A DNA stretch of 39,014 nucleotides from Kibdelosporangium persicum (GTDB lineage: Bacteria > Actinomycetota > Actinomycetes > Mycobacteriales > Pseudonocardiaceae): positions 1 to 39,014 of the forward strand of contig NZ_JAAATY010000055.1 in the NCBI RefSeq assembly GCF_013280595.1, given 5' to 3'. A program made the position numbers and the translations under genes. The notes under the pieces were generated by a model. The model had not been told where the DNA came from. It saw only the letters and a program-made list of their open reading frames with translations, and did not search any database. Shown piece after piece: positions 8,826 through 17,043 of this stretch. Numbering within the stretch: position 1 is the first letter of the stretch; every line of letters starts with the position of its first letter.

Positions 8826-9869
8826 ATGAGACGACGCACCGTCACGATGAGCGACGTGGCACGCGAAGCCGGCGTGTCGGTGATGACCGTGTCGAACGTG
8901 CTCAACGACCGGTCGAACGTCGGGGCCGACACTCGGCTTCACGTACTGGAAGTCGTCGACCGGCTCGGCTACGAGATCAACCTGACTGCCCGGCGTCTTC
9001 GATCGGGGCGGACCGGCACGGTCGGCCTGATCGTGCCCAGGTTCGACTTGCACTATTACGGCGAGTTGGCGGCCCTGATCTCGGACGCACTGGCGGCGGA
9101 CCGCATGCACCTCGTCGTCGAACAGTCGGGCGCGAGCCGTGAACGCGAGCTCTCCGCGCTCTCGCTCGCCCGGCTCCAGCAGTACGACGGCGTCCTGCTT
9201 GGCGCTGTCGGACTGGACACGGCCGATCTCGATCGAATCCATCCGGACCTGCCGATCGTGCTGCTCGGCGAACAGGACGTGCCAGACCGCTACCACCGCG
9301 TCCAGATGCGTAACGCCGCCGGGGCGCGACTGGCCACCGAGCACCTGATCTCCTGCGGCGCGAGCCGAATCGCGGCGCTGGGCGGCAAACTCACCGCACC
9401 TCGCCCGGAGATGGCGACCTATCGCGCGAACGGCTGGGCAGGCGCGCTCGCCGACGCGGGCCTGGATCCCCGCCCAGACCTCGTGATTCCACTCCACGAC
9501 TATTCGATCGCGGAGGCACGAGCCACGATCACTGATGTGCTGGCCGCTGGACTGAAGATCGACGGCATCTTCGCCGTTACCGACGAGGTGGCGATCGGCG
9601 CCCTGGCCGGCCTCAACGATGCCGGGTTGCGCGTTCCGGATGACGTGCAGCTCGTCGGGTTCGACAACCTCGACATCTCTCAGCACCTCACCCCCGGCCT
9701 GACGACCATCGACCCCGATCGCCCGGCAATGGTGGCCGAGGCGCTGCGCCTGCTGCGCCGACAGCTCGCGGACAAGAACGCCGCCCCCGAACACATCGTC
9801 AGCACCGTCTCGCTCGTAACCCGAGGCAGCACCAGGAATTCACCCTGCTCCGCCTGCACCGATGAGTGA
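8826..9869 (+). CDS. LacI-family transcriptional repressor
   Basis: A 347-residue LacI repressor. The helix-turn-helix occupies the first 25 residues (VTMSDVAREAGVSVMTVSNVLND), followed by the hinge helix region NLTARRLRSGRTGTVGLIVPRF and a periplasmic-binding-protein-like effector domain (GVLLGAVGL, GIFAVTDEVAIGAL, DVQLVGFDNLDISQHLTPGLTTI). The ATG at 8826 lies 9 bases after GAGAGA; a GTG at 8817 is an alternative three codons upstream. It is divergent from the GH51-transporter operon and is its likely repressor, with an arabinose-type sugar as inducer inferred from the neighbours. Confidence 0.95.
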   Translation: MRRRTVTMSDVAREAGVSVMTVSNVLNDRSNVGADTRLHVLEVVDRLGYEINLTARRLRSGRTGTVGLIVPRFDLHYYGELAALISDALAADRMHLVVEQSGASRERELSALSLARLQQYDGVLLGAVGLDTADLDRIHPDLPIVLLGEQDVPDRYHRVQMRNAAGARLATEHLISCGASRIAALGGKLTAPRPEMATYRANGWAGALADAGLDPRPDLVIPLHDYSIAEARATITDVLAAGLKIDGIFAVTDEVAIGALAGLNDAGLRVPDDVQLVGFDNLDISQHLTPGLTTIDPDRPAMVAEALRLLRRQLADKNAAPEHIVSTVSLVTRGSTRNSPCSACTDE

Positions 9870-10217
9870 TCGGGACAAAGACATCACGCACGACGGATGT
9901 CCAGCCAGAACCGGACGACATGGACGGACGAACAGCGGACAACTCGGCCGTCCCTCCGGGAAACGCTTGCCGACACCGTCGGGTACACCACAGCATGTGG
10001 TGTGAATGACCGGCAGCGTCCTCTCTGTCGCGTCCGGCGTAGTGCCCCCAGACTGGGAGATGCTCGCGGCGCAGGAAGTACCGACATGAGCGTCGAGCAC
10101 GGAACCACTGAGAACGCGGACACGATCACAGCAACCGAGTGAACGACCGCAGCTGATCGTTCACATTGGACTGTCCACAGTAGCTACAACCGGTGTTCGG
10201 GACCGCGCCGGCCGGTC

Positions 10218-10252
10218 GGCAGCCACTGGGCAACGGTTGCCCAGTGGCTGCC
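10218..10252. repeat. Perfect 16-bp hairpin with 3-base loop
   Basis: GGCAGCCACTGGGCAA at 10218-10233 and its exact reverse complement at 10237-10252 flank the loop CGG. This is a very stable cruciform or terminator-like structure. There is no T tract on either side, and no intact gene ends next to it: the LacI stop is about 350 bases to the left. Confidence 0.85.
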
Positions 10253-10388
10253 TGCCGGGTGGTCCGGGCAGATGTCGGCGGCCGCGTTACCCAAGCCGAA
10301 CGGAGCCCGGAAGTCCACCATGAAGGACGGCAAGCAGGTTCCCGTTCGTCCCATTTGGAATCACCACCGGCGACGCGGGCTGGTCCGC

Positions 10389-10595
10389 TCACCGGCCCGG
10401 CGGGCACCTCAGCCCCTCCGGCCCGTCCACTTCGCGCACCGCATCGAAGACGCCGAGCGGTTCACCGCCCGCGGTGCGCACGCGGGCGGTGAACCGAGCC
10501 AGCAGGTCGACCCCCACCGTCCGGTCGACCACGACCACGGCGAAGGGGATGCCGTTCCGGGCGCGAAGATCGGCGATGCTGGGCGGGCGGGGCAC
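10389..10595 (-). CDS. Possible small hypothetical protein or gene fragment
   Basis: A 68-codon frame starting at GTG with third-position GC bias typical of coding DNA here. The translation includes IADLRARNGIPFAVVVVDR and VDLLARFTARVRTAGGEPLG, which looks like an alpha/beta protein segment rather than a random shadow. No convincing ribosome site and no family match. It may be the end of a decayed gene. The hairpin at 10458-10496 lies inside it, which argues for caution. Confidence 0.25.
   Translation of the reverse strand: MPRPPSIADLRARNGIPFAVVVVDRTVGVDLLARFTARVRTAGGEPLGVFDAVREVDGPEGLRCPPGR
10458..10496. repeat. Perfect 15-bp hairpin with 9-base loop
   Basis: CGGTTCACCGCCCGC at 10458-10472 pairs exactly with 10482-10496 around the loop GGTGCGCAC. 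It is the second of three strong hairpins in this gene-poor stretch; their centres are about 242 and 248 bases apart. Confidence 0.85.
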
Positions 10596-10700
10596 CGACC
10601 AAGGATATGGCAGAACGGGCGCTGCGAGGCCGAGGAGGGCACTGCCACCGCGGGCCCCGGTGAGGCCGCGCCGACGGCGGACCGACCAGTTGCGCGAGGT

Positions 10701-10750
10701 CCCTCGTGAGTGTTTATCGGTGTTCTAACCCTGACAAACACTCACGAGGG
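10701..10750. repeat. Dispersed hairpin element, copy 1 (GTGAGTGTTT family)
   Basis: CCCTCGTGAGTGTTT at 10701-10715 is exactly inverted at 10736-10750, with a 20-base loop that begins ATCGGTGTT. The element at 17585-17632 has nearly the same arms and the same CGGTGTT in its loop, so these two are copies of one repeat rather than unrelated hairpins. Confidence 0.85.
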
Positions 10751-10980
10751 TGTGGACGTCGTGGCGCGGCGCGGGCTGGTGGTTGGGTATCCCGGCGGGG
10801 CGGCCGGGACCGGGTCGTGAGGGTTTCGGGACACCGGCCGGACAGGCCAGGTGCGGCCGCGGGTTCCGAAGCCCTCTCCGAACCCGGGCCGGGGACAGTC
10901 GTTGGGCTGTAACGGGTTTCTCCCACGGGCGGCGCAGATCGGCCGTGAGGACGCGGACCAGCCGTAGTTGGGTGTACGCC

Positions 10981-11139
10981 ATGACCGCCCAGGGCCAACT
11001 TGACGCGGTTCGCGCCACCCTGGCCCCTCGCACCACCAACATCACGCGGGCGGTGGACATGCCGAACGCCGGACACTGGCTCGTCGAGGAGAACCCCCGG
11101 TTCGTCACCGCGGAGCTGGTGCGCTTCCTCGACGGATGA
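10981..11139 (+). pseudogene. C-terminal remnant of an alpha/beta hydrolase
   Basis: The last 52 codons end in ITRAVDMPNAGHWLVEENP followed by RFVTAELVRFLDG and a stop. This matches the C-terminal end of alpha/beta hydrolases such as epoxide hydrolases and haloalkane dehalogenases, where the catalytic His lies in a GHW motif followed by a final helix. The catalytic core, including the nucleophile elbow, is absent upstream, so the gene is a 5'-truncated remnant. It precedes the SDR operon by 200 bases. Confidence 0.5.
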
Positions 11140-11160
11140 CACCCCGCCCCGGTCGCCGTC

Positions 11161-11193
11161 AGCGGTGCCATAGGCGTTCCCTATGGCCCCGCT
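11161..11193. promoter_or_regulatory. Imperfect palindrome upstream of SDR operon
   Basis: CCATAGG at 11168-11174 is inverted as CCTATGG at 11180-11186, and outer arms AGCGG (11161-11165) and CCGCT (11189-11193) also pair, with a 2x2 mismatch between inner and outer stems. It lies 147 bases before the SDR start and 21 bases after the hydrolase remnant. It could be a terminator for the remnant or an operator for the operon; sequence alone does not decide. Confidence 0.35.
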
Positions 11194-11339
11194 GACATTT
11201 CGTCTTTGCCTCTCGGTCTTTTGTGGACGTACCGTGAAACAGCCCGACGGGGAGCGCACCGTGATTTCACAGAAACGCTCGTGTGCACCAGACGTCATTT
11301 TGTCGGGTCATTTCAACGCGCAATCGAAAGGACGCTGGC

Positions 11340-12104
11340 ATGACCTCGGCCGGAAACGGATCGGGAACGCGGGAACTCGAAGGTAAGCGGGCTCTGGTCA
11401 CGGGTGGTTCTCGCGGCATCGGGGCGGCCATCGTGCGCCAACTCATGGGGGCGGGCGCACAGGTGCTCACGACCGCCAAGACGACGAAGTACACGCCCCC
11501 GGAGGGGGCCGACTTCGTGATGGCCGACGTGCGGACGCCGGCTGGTGTGGCGGCGCTCGCCGAGACCGCGCTGGACAGGCTCGGCGGGGTGGACATCCTC
11601 GTCCACAACGTGGGTGGGGCGCGACCGCACACGGACGGGCTGGCCATCCCCGAGGAGGAGTGGCAGGACGCGCTCAACCTGAACCTGTTGGCCTCGGTGC
11701 GGCTGAACGCGTTGCTGGCACCGGGGATGCGGGAACGGCGTACCGGCGCGATCGTGCACATCTCCACGGCGGCGCTCGGCCCGTCGCCGCAGTTCCTGCA
11801 CTACGGGCCGGCGAAGGCGGCGCTGGAGAACTACAGCCGGGGACTGGCAACCACCCTGGCCCCGTTCGGCGTCCGGGTCAACACCGTGAGCCCTGGCAGG
11901 ACCACCACTCCCGGCGGTGTGGCGACGCGGGAGCTGTGGGCACAGGTCGCCGAAGCGTCGGGGGCGACCGCCACCACCCCGCTGGGGCGCGACGGCCAGC
12001 CCGACGACGTCGCCAACGCGGTGCTGTTCCTCGTGTCCGACCGGGCGGCATGGGTGACCGGCAGCAACCTCGTCGTGGACGGCGGCGAGTACCCGAGGGC
12101 CTGA
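11340..12104 (+). CDS. Short-chain dehydrogenase/reductase (SDR), first of operon
   Basis: A 254-residue classical SDR oxidoreductase. The start at 11340 has AAAGGA 7 bases upstream. Nucleotide-binding motif TGGSRGIG lies at residues 21-28, the HNVG segment (for NNAG) near 89-92, catalytic Ser142 in HISTAALG and the YxxxK pair Tyr155/Lys159 in YGPAK. The C-terminal substrate and cofactor loop includes SPGRTTTPGG, and the protein ends with the family's usual VVDGGE. The substrate is unknown. It starts a plus-strand run of three redox enzymes with gaps of 52 and 33 bases, probably one operon. Confidence 0.94.
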   Translation: MTSAGNGSGTRELEGKRALVTGGSRGIGAAIVRQLMGAGAQVLTTAKTTKYTPPEGADFVMADVRTPAGVAALAETALDRLGGVDILVHNVGGARPHTDGLAIPEEEWQDALNLNLLASVRLNALLAPGMRERRTGAIVHISTAALGPSPQFLHYGPAKAALENYSRGLATTLAPFGVRVNTVSPGRTTTPGGVATRELWAQVAEASGATATTPLGRDGQPDDVANAVLFLVSDRAAWVTGSNLVVDGGEYPRA

Positions 12105-12156
12105 CCGCGACGACATGGCGGAACGGCGATTTTCAACGAAGAAGCAGGAGTTTGAC

Positions 12157-12900
12157 ATGGACGGGTACAGCGGCAAGAACGCGGTCATCACAGGTGGCAG
12201 CAGCGGCATGGGATTCGCGATCGCGAAGATGCTGGTGGACGGCGGCGCCCGCGTGGTAATCACCGGCCGGTCTCAGGCCAAGCTCGACGCCGCGCGGGAG
12301 CGGCTCGGCGAGAACGCGGTGACGGTTCGGAATGACGTGGGCGCACTCGCCGACCTGGATGCGCTGGCCGACCGCGTGCGGGACGAGCTCGGCACGATCG
12401 AGGCCCTGTTCGTCAACGCCGGCATCTCGCCGCCCACACCCTTCGGGTCGACCACCGAGGAGGAGTACGACGAGCTCTTCGCGATCAACGTGAAGGGCGC
12501 CTTCTTCACCGTGCAGAAGCTCGCCCCGCTGCTGAGCACGGGCGCCGGCGTCGTCCTCACCACCTCGGTCGCCAACGTCATCGGCTTGCAGGCGGCCAGT
12601 GTCTACTCGGCGGGCAAGGCGGGGCTGCGCTCGATGGCCCGCACCCTCTCCCGCGAGCTGCTCCCGAGGGGAATCCGGGTCAACGCGATCAGCCCGGGTC
12701 CCATCGACACGGGAATCCTGGAGGCGACGTTGCCCAAGGAGGCCGCCGACCAGTTCAGGGCGGAGCGGGTGGCCGAAAATCCCATGGGGCGCTACGGGAC
12801 TCCCGAGGAGGTCGCGAAGGCGGCCCTGTTCCTCGCCTTCGACGCCACGTACACCGCCGGCGCCGAACTCGCCGTCGACGGCGGTGTCTCCCAGCTCTGA
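12157..12900 (+). CDS. Short-chain dehydrogenase/reductase (SDR), second of operon
   Basis: A 247-residue classical SDR. AGGAG lies 6 bases before the ATG. It shows TGGSSGMG at residues 12-19, NAG at 87-89, catalytic Ser137, Tyr150 and Lys154 (YSAGK), and the C-terminal AVDGGVSQL typical of FabG-like enzymes. It is clearly distinct from the first SDR rather than a recent duplicate. GRS at 37-39, after the second strand, suggests NADP preference. Its place between the first SDR and a quinone-reductase-like enzyme points to a multi-step redox modification or detoxification; the substrate cannot be named. Confidence 0.95.
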   Translation: MDGYSGKNAVITGGSSGMGFAIAKMLVDGGARVVITGRSQAKLDAARERLGENAVTVRNDVGALADLDALADRVRDELGTIEALFVNAGISPPTPFGSTTEEEYDELFAINVKGAFFTVQKLAPLLSTGAGVVLTTSVANVIGLQAASVYSAGKAGLRSMARTLSRELLPRGIRVNAISPGPIDTGILEATLPKEAADQFRAERVAENPMGRYGTPEEVAKAALFLAFDATYTAGAELAVDGGVSQL

Positions 12901-12933
12901 GCCGATCCGGTCGGCACCAACCGAAGGGCTTGC

Positions 12934-13962
12934 ATGACCATCCGAGAGTCGTCCGCCGTCGTCCTGCGCGCGCACCGAACCGATCTCGCCCAACCTCCCA
13001 GCTCGGTGCTGGAGGTGGCGCCGGTCCGGCTGCCACCGCTCGGTGCGAACCAGGTCCTGGTGGAGAACGTCTTCCAGCACCTCATCGCCGCCAGCGGCGA
13101 CCTCATGTTCGAACGGTCCCAGATCCCGGTGCCGACCTTCCGGATCGGCGAGCCGATCTCCGGCACAGCGATCGGCCGGGTCGTCGAGTCCCGCGCCGCC
13201 GACCTCCCGATCGGCACCACCGTGCTCCACACGGCTGGCTGGCGCGAGCACAGCGTCCTCGACGCGGCCGAGGCCTTCCCCGTCCCCGACGGCCTCTTCC
13301 CCGGTCCCGAGTACCTGCTCAACCAGGGCGTGTCCGCCTACCACGGCATCGTCGACATCGCGGCCGTCGACGACGGCGACATCGTGTTGGTTAGCGGAGC
13401 GGCCGGCGGTGTCGGCTCGATGGCGGCTCAGATCGCCAGGGCGCGTGGCGCCGCCACGGTCATCGGGATCGCCGGAGGGGCGGAGAAGTGCCGCTTCCTC
13501 GTCGAGGACCTCGGGCTCGACGCCGCCATCGACTACAAGTCCGAGGACCTCGACGAGCGGCTCGACCGGCTCGCGCCCAACGGGATCACCGTGTTCTTCG
13601 ACACCGTGGGTGGCACCCAGTTCGAGGCCGCGCTCCGGCACGCGGCGTTCGGCGCCCGCTTCGCACTGTGCGGCACCCTCGCCGGGCAGATCGGTGGTGG
13701 GCAGGGCGGGCACCCGCGCCTGGACATCATGACCGCCATCGTCAACGAGATCCAGATCCGCCCCTTCTCCACCAGGCACACCCCCGACCAGGTGCGGGCG
13801 TGGAGCACCCACTACGCCCGATGGCACGCGGAAGGCCGGATCACCTTCCCGCACACCATCGTCGAGGGTGGCCTGGCGCGGGCGATCACGGCCCAGGACG
13901 AGCTGCTGGCCGGCGTGCACCGCGGCAACCTCATCGTGCGGTTGACCGGACCCCGCACCTGA
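12934..13962 (+). CDS. NADP-dependent medium-chain oxidoreductase (zinc-independent MDR)
   Basis: A 342-residue medium-chain reductase resembling the prostaglandin reductase/leukotriene B4 dehydrogenase branch, which reduces double bonds of enones. The Rossmann motif SGAAGGVGS lies near residues 154-162. Other landmarks are NQGVSAYHGI near 130, FFDTVGGTQFEAAL and FALCGTLAGQ. No zinc-ligand Cys or His cluster is visible, as expected for this branch. GAAGGG lies before the ATG. It is the third gene of the operon and ends 6 bases from the stop of the convergent LysR gene. Confidence 0.93.
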   Translation: MTIRESSAVVLRAHRTDLAQPPSSVLEVAPVRLPPLGANQVLVENVFQHLIAASGDLMFERSQIPVPTFRIGEPISGTAIGRVVESRAADLPIGTTVLHTAGWREHSVLDAAEAFPVPDGLFPGPEYLLNQGVSAYHGIVDIAAVDDGDIVLVSGAAGGVGSMAAQIARARGAATVIGIAGGAEKCRFLVEDLGLDAAIDYKSEDLDERLDRLAPNGITVFFDTVGGTQFEAALRHAAFGARFALCGTLAGQIGGGQGGHPRLDIMTAIVNEIQIRPFSTRHTPDQVRAWSTHYARWHAEGRITFPHTIVEGGLARAITAQDELLAGVHRGNLIVRLTGPRT

Positions 13963-13968
13963 CGGAGG

Positions 13969-14868
13969 TCAGGACGCCCGTGCGAAGCAGGCGGTGCTGT
14001 ACCAGGTCTCCTGGCGCAGGAGTTCGAGCAGGGCCCGCTCCGCCGGGCCCGCTCCGGGCTGGAGCGCGGCGATGATGGGCTGGGACACGGCCGGGAACAC
14101 CGGGCGCGTGAGGTGTTCGTGGCCGTAGGGCACCGCGGAGGCCGGAACGAGCGTCACCCCGAGCCCGTGGGCGGCCCACTGCACGGCCGTCGCCGTCTGG
14201 GACACGCGGGCGACCGTGGCCGGGGCCAGCTCGTTGTCCCGCAGCACGTCCCGCAGCACGTCGTCGATCCTGCTGTTCTGGTCGAACCGCACCCACGGGT
14301 CCCGCGCCAGCTCACGCAGCTCGACCCGGTGCTTGGCGAGCTGCGGGTGCCCGGCGCCCAGCACGACGACGAACTCCTCGTCGCCGAGGTGGTGGGCTTC
14401 GTACGAGTGGTCGTCGCACGGCCCGGTGTTCAGGACGAGGTCCAGCACGCCCCGGCGCGCCAGCCGCTCCAGTTCGGCGGAGTTCGGCTCCTCGAAGACG
14501 GTGACCTCCAGCCGGGGGTAGCGGTTTCGCAGCGCCGTCAACGCCCCCGGGAGCTGCCGCGTGCCCAGGCCCATCTGGGCCGCGACCACCAGCTCGCCCT
14601 CCAGCTCGGCGGCACCGGCCCGCGCCGTCGCCCTCGCCCGCCGCGCCGCGCTCACCGCCACCTCCGCCTCCCGCAGGAATGCGCGGCCGACCGCGGTGGG
14701 CACCAGCCCGGTCGGCGTGCGGTCGAACAGCGTCACGCCGAGCTCCCGCTCCAGGCTGCGGATCTGCTGGGACATCGACGGTTGAGCGACGTGCAGCAGC
14801 TCCGCCGCCGCCGTCACCGAGCCCGCCTCGGCAACGGCCAGGGCGTACTCGAACTGACGAAGGCTCAT
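13969..14868 (-). CDS. LysR-family transcriptional regulator
   Basis: A 299-residue LysR regulator. The N-terminal winged helix is typical: MSLRQFEYALAVAEAGSVT, then AAELLHVAQPSMSQQIRSLE and LGVTLFDRT. The effector-binding domain covers about residues 90-295 (GELVVAAQMGLGTRQLPGAL, LDLVLNTGP, WAAHGLGVTLVPASAVP). It is convergent with the redox operon, not divergent as is common for LysR, so control of that operon is plausible but unproven. A palindrome just upstream of its start suggests autoregulation. Confidence 0.95.
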   Translation of the reverse strand: MSLRQFEYALAVAEAGSVTAAAELLHVAQPSMSQQIRSLERELGVTLFDRTPTGLVPTAVGRAFLREAEVAVSAARRARATARAGAAELEGELVVAAQMGLGTRQLPGALTALRNRYPRLEVTVFEEPNSAELERLARRGVLDLVLNTGPCDDHSYEAHHLGDEEFVVVLGAGHPQLAKHRVELRELARDPWVRFDQNSRIDDVLRDVLRDNELAPATVARVSQTATAVQWAAHGLGVTLVPASAVPYGHEHLTRPVFPAVSQPIIAALQPGAGPAERALLELLRQETWYSTACFARAS

Positions 14869-14883
14869 CGTCCCCTCCCCGCA

Positions 14884-14911
14884 ACCGTTGTAACGGTGTA
14901 AGCCTACCGTT
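14884..14911. promoter_or_regulatory. Candidate LysR autoregulatory site
   Basis: ACCGTTGTAACGGT at 14884-14897 has inverted 6-base arms ACCGTT and AACGGT around GT, and a third ACCGTT half-site follows at 14906-14911. The block starts 15 bases upstream of the LysR start codon, where an autorepression site would be expected. The assignment rests on symmetry and position only. The remaining 160 bases up to the glycosyltransferase stop show no clear feature. Confidence 0.45.
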
Positions 14912-15075
14912 GGTCACCGAAGAGGAACGACGCCAGTTTCCCCTCCTGCTCGGTGACGGCGGTCTGCTCGACGCTGGCGGGTTGGGCCTTTGCCGCGCCA
15001 CGGTCGTCGTCACCGCCGACACCCGCCTGGACAGCCAGGACGGGGCTTCAGCGGCAGGGTCGGCCAAGCGGGCAG

Positions 15076-16581
15076 TCAGCCGTGGTAGTCGTACATCACG
15101 AAGGTGCGCAGCTCCGGCCAGGCCGCGCTCCAGGTCCGGTCGTGGATGCGGCCGAGCCACACCGGGTTCGCCGCGGTGCCGCCGATCTGCTGGAAGTCCG
15201 TGGTCAGCGCCGCGAGTTCGGCGGGATCGGTGCCGGTGTAGACAACGAGGTCCTTGGTGTCGGGCGGTGGATCGAAACGGCCGTAACTGCGGTGTCCGCT
15301 GTGGACCAGCGGTAGGCCGAGAGCGGGATCGGCGGTGTCGATCTCGGCCGCGCTGACGTAGTTCGGAACGTAGAGCACAGCCCGTGCACGCTGGTCCGGT
15401 GACAAGGTGGACCACGCCTGGGCGACCTCGTGAACCTGCGGACCCGGTGCCCGCTGGCTCACCAGGATCCCGCCGAGAACGACAGCCCCGACCGCGCCGG
15501 CCACGGACAGGATCGCGCCGGACCACACCACCCGGTTGCTGGTCCGTCGCCCGGCCGCACGCCGGTGCGCGAAGGCGACGGAGCCGAGCGCGGCCAGGGC
15601 ACCGTGCAAGGAGAAGAGATAGTAGTAACGCCCGGCTGTCGCGACGAACACCACGAACAGCACGATGAACGTGACCGACAGGAAGCGATAGGTGCGCAGG
15701 CGTTCGTCGGTCCACACGGCGACCAGTCCCATCAGTACCAGGACCGTTCCGATGATCCCCGCCGTCACCACCAGCCCGACGGCGACGCCGGCTCGCCCGC
15801 CGTAGAGCACGGACTCCTGCGCGACGGCCCCGGCCATCGCCAACTGTGGCCAGTCGTGCAGTGCCTGCCAGATCAGCGTCGGGGCGGCGAGCACCCCGGC
15901 GAGCGCCGCTGCCAGCCAGAACGCGGGCCGCCGGAGCAGTTCCCGCGGCCCCACCACCGCCACCGCGGCCATCAGCACCGCCGCGAACAGGATGACCTGG
16001 AACCTCGTCTCCGCAGCGAGGCCGAGCACCGCTCCCGTCCACACCAGCAAGCGGTCGCGCCGAACTCTGATCCACCGCACCAGCAGCCACACGATCACCA
16101 GCCACTGCAACGGTTCGAGGGTGTAGGGCGTCAGCCAGTGGCCGACCAGCGCGCTGTAGAGACCCGTGGCCTGGGCGAGCGCGGTGAGGATCTGGGCCCG
16201 CCGATCCCCACCCAGCTCACGGGCGATCAGAGCCGCGACGAGGACTGCCGCCGCCGTGGCGAGCGACGGCACGATCCGCAGCAGCGGCACCGACCCGGGA
16301 GCCACGGTGTTGGTGAGCCAGGCCAGCAGCGGCGCCACGGGGGCCTGGTCCACCGCGCCCCAGTCCAGGTGCCAACGGCCGATCACCACGGTCATCGCTT
16401 CGTCGAGGAAGTACTCGCGGTGCAGCGAACCCGCCACGAGATGCACCACGCCGACTGCGGCCGCGATCAGTCCGGCCGCACGGGACAACGGAGGAAGCTG
16501 GTCGGTTTCGGGAGCCGTCGCCGACGGTGCCACCTCGGACCGGCCCACCGGGGCGGGCACCTCCACCTGATCAGCACTCAC
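15076..16581 (-). CDS. Membrane glycosyltransferase, GT39/PMT-like (GT-C fold)
   Basis: A 501-residue polytopic membrane protein with about nine to eleven hydrophobic spans. The catalytic-loop signature of GT-C enzymes is visible: REYFLDEAMT near residues 55-63, with the acidic pair Asp60-Glu61, then DQAPVAPLLAWL. Such enzymes move a sugar from a polyprenyl-phosphate donor to a protein or lipid on the outer face of the membrane. The extracytoplasmic C-terminal domain begins around residue 370 (SQRAPGPQVHEVAQAWSTL) and ends YDYHG. The start is taken as GTG (VSADQVEVPAP) at 16581; no strong ribosome site is seen. No related genes adjoin it. Confidence 0.85.
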   Translation of the reverse strand: MSADQVEVPAPVGRSEVAPSATAPETDQLPPLSRAAGLIAAAVGVVHLVAGSLHREYFLDEAMTVVIGRWHLDWGAVDQAPVAPLLAWLTNTVAPGSVPLLRIVPSLATAAAVLVAALIARELGGDRRAQILTALAQATGLYSALVGHWLTPYTLEPLQWLVIVWLLVRWIRVRRDRLLVWTGAVLGLAAETRFQVILFAAVLMAAVAVVGPRELLRRPAFWLAAALAGVLAAPTLIWQALHDWPQLAMAGAVAQESVLYGGRAGVAVGLVVTAGIIGTVLVLMGLVAVWTDERLRTYRFLSVTFIVLFVVFVATAGRYYYLFSLHGALAALGSVAFAHRRAAGRRTSNRVVWSGAILSVAGAVGAVVLGGILVSQRAPGPQVHEVAQAWSTLSPDQRARAVLYVPNYVSAAEIDTADPALGLPLVHSGHRSYGRFDPPPDTKDLVVYTGTDPAELAALTTDFQQIGGTAANPVWLGRIHDRTWSAAWPELRTFVMYDYHG

Positions 16582-17028
16582 GCGGCGAGTATGCCGAGCG
16601 TCGGGACACTGTTCCTCCCGAAGACCCGGACACTGCCCTTTTCTCCCCGCACCGTTGACCTTTCGGTCGGCGAGAGTCGCTTCGGCAGGCCGACATCGCC
16701 TCGGCGGCGGAGCCATCGTGCCGGACCACGAAGGTCCACCGAATGCCCCGCCGCCAAGCGGCCACCACCGTCCACAATCACCAGTGCGACCGGTGCGGAC
16801 ACACTCGCACCACACTCGACCCCACACACACGTCGGGATCGGGCTTGACGAGAGGGATGCTCCCGCGGAGGACCATCCACGCCCAGCCCTTCTCGTCCGC
16901 GGCGAAGGGTGGCCGTCGCGCCGCACCGACAAGACTGGTTACCCCCTCGATCCATGGTGACTGTGACTGGTAAGCCTGTACGCGCCGAGAGCAGGTCAGC
17001 AAGCCATCGGCGCGTGAGGCCACCTCCG
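16582..17028. other. Intergenic stretch without a supported gene
   Basis: About 450 bases between the glycosyltransferase start and a transposase remnant. Two short frames were inspected: one on plus with a CDRCGH zinc-knuckle-like string near 16780, and one on minus (16778-17038) containing GWAWMVLRGSIPLVKPD. Either could be a decayed gene piece, but neither has a ribosome site or full domain. The glycosyltransferase promoter should lie near 16600-16680; no clear boxes were found. Confidence 0.5.
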
Positions 17029-17043
17029 GCATGATCACGGCTC

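Larger units (their letters stand above)
9870..11339. other. Gene-poor region with hairpins and remnants
   Basis: About 1.47 kb separates the LacI gene from the SDR operon. It contains no complete gene that I can support with confidence. What it does hold is listed separately: three perfect hairpins (centres near 10235, 10477 and 10725), a doubtful 68-codon minus-strand frame, the tail of an alpha/beta hydrolase gene and an imperfect palindrome at 11161-11193. The rest shows no clear motif. Confidence 0.6.

Noticed and set aside
9897-10142. An 81-codon plus-strand frame after the LacI gene
   Set aside because: There is no ribosome site, no recognisable domain and mixed codon bias; not enough to call a gene.
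10860-10900. GGGTTC/GAACCC inverted pair, considered as part of a tRNA-like arm
   Set aside because: Short arms only; no cloverleaf or T-loop consensus can be built around it.
12133-13920. A 595-codon minus-strand open frame across the SDR and MDR genes
   Set aside because: It lies opposite two intact, recognisable enzymes and reads as low-complexity Gly/Asp/Arg-rich sequence with no motif.
16778-17038. Minus-strand frame with GWAWMVLRGSIPLVKPD, considered as a DNA-glycosylase-like remnant
   Set aside because: The resemblance to the KPD motif of HhH-GPD proteins is too short and no other part of that fold is present.
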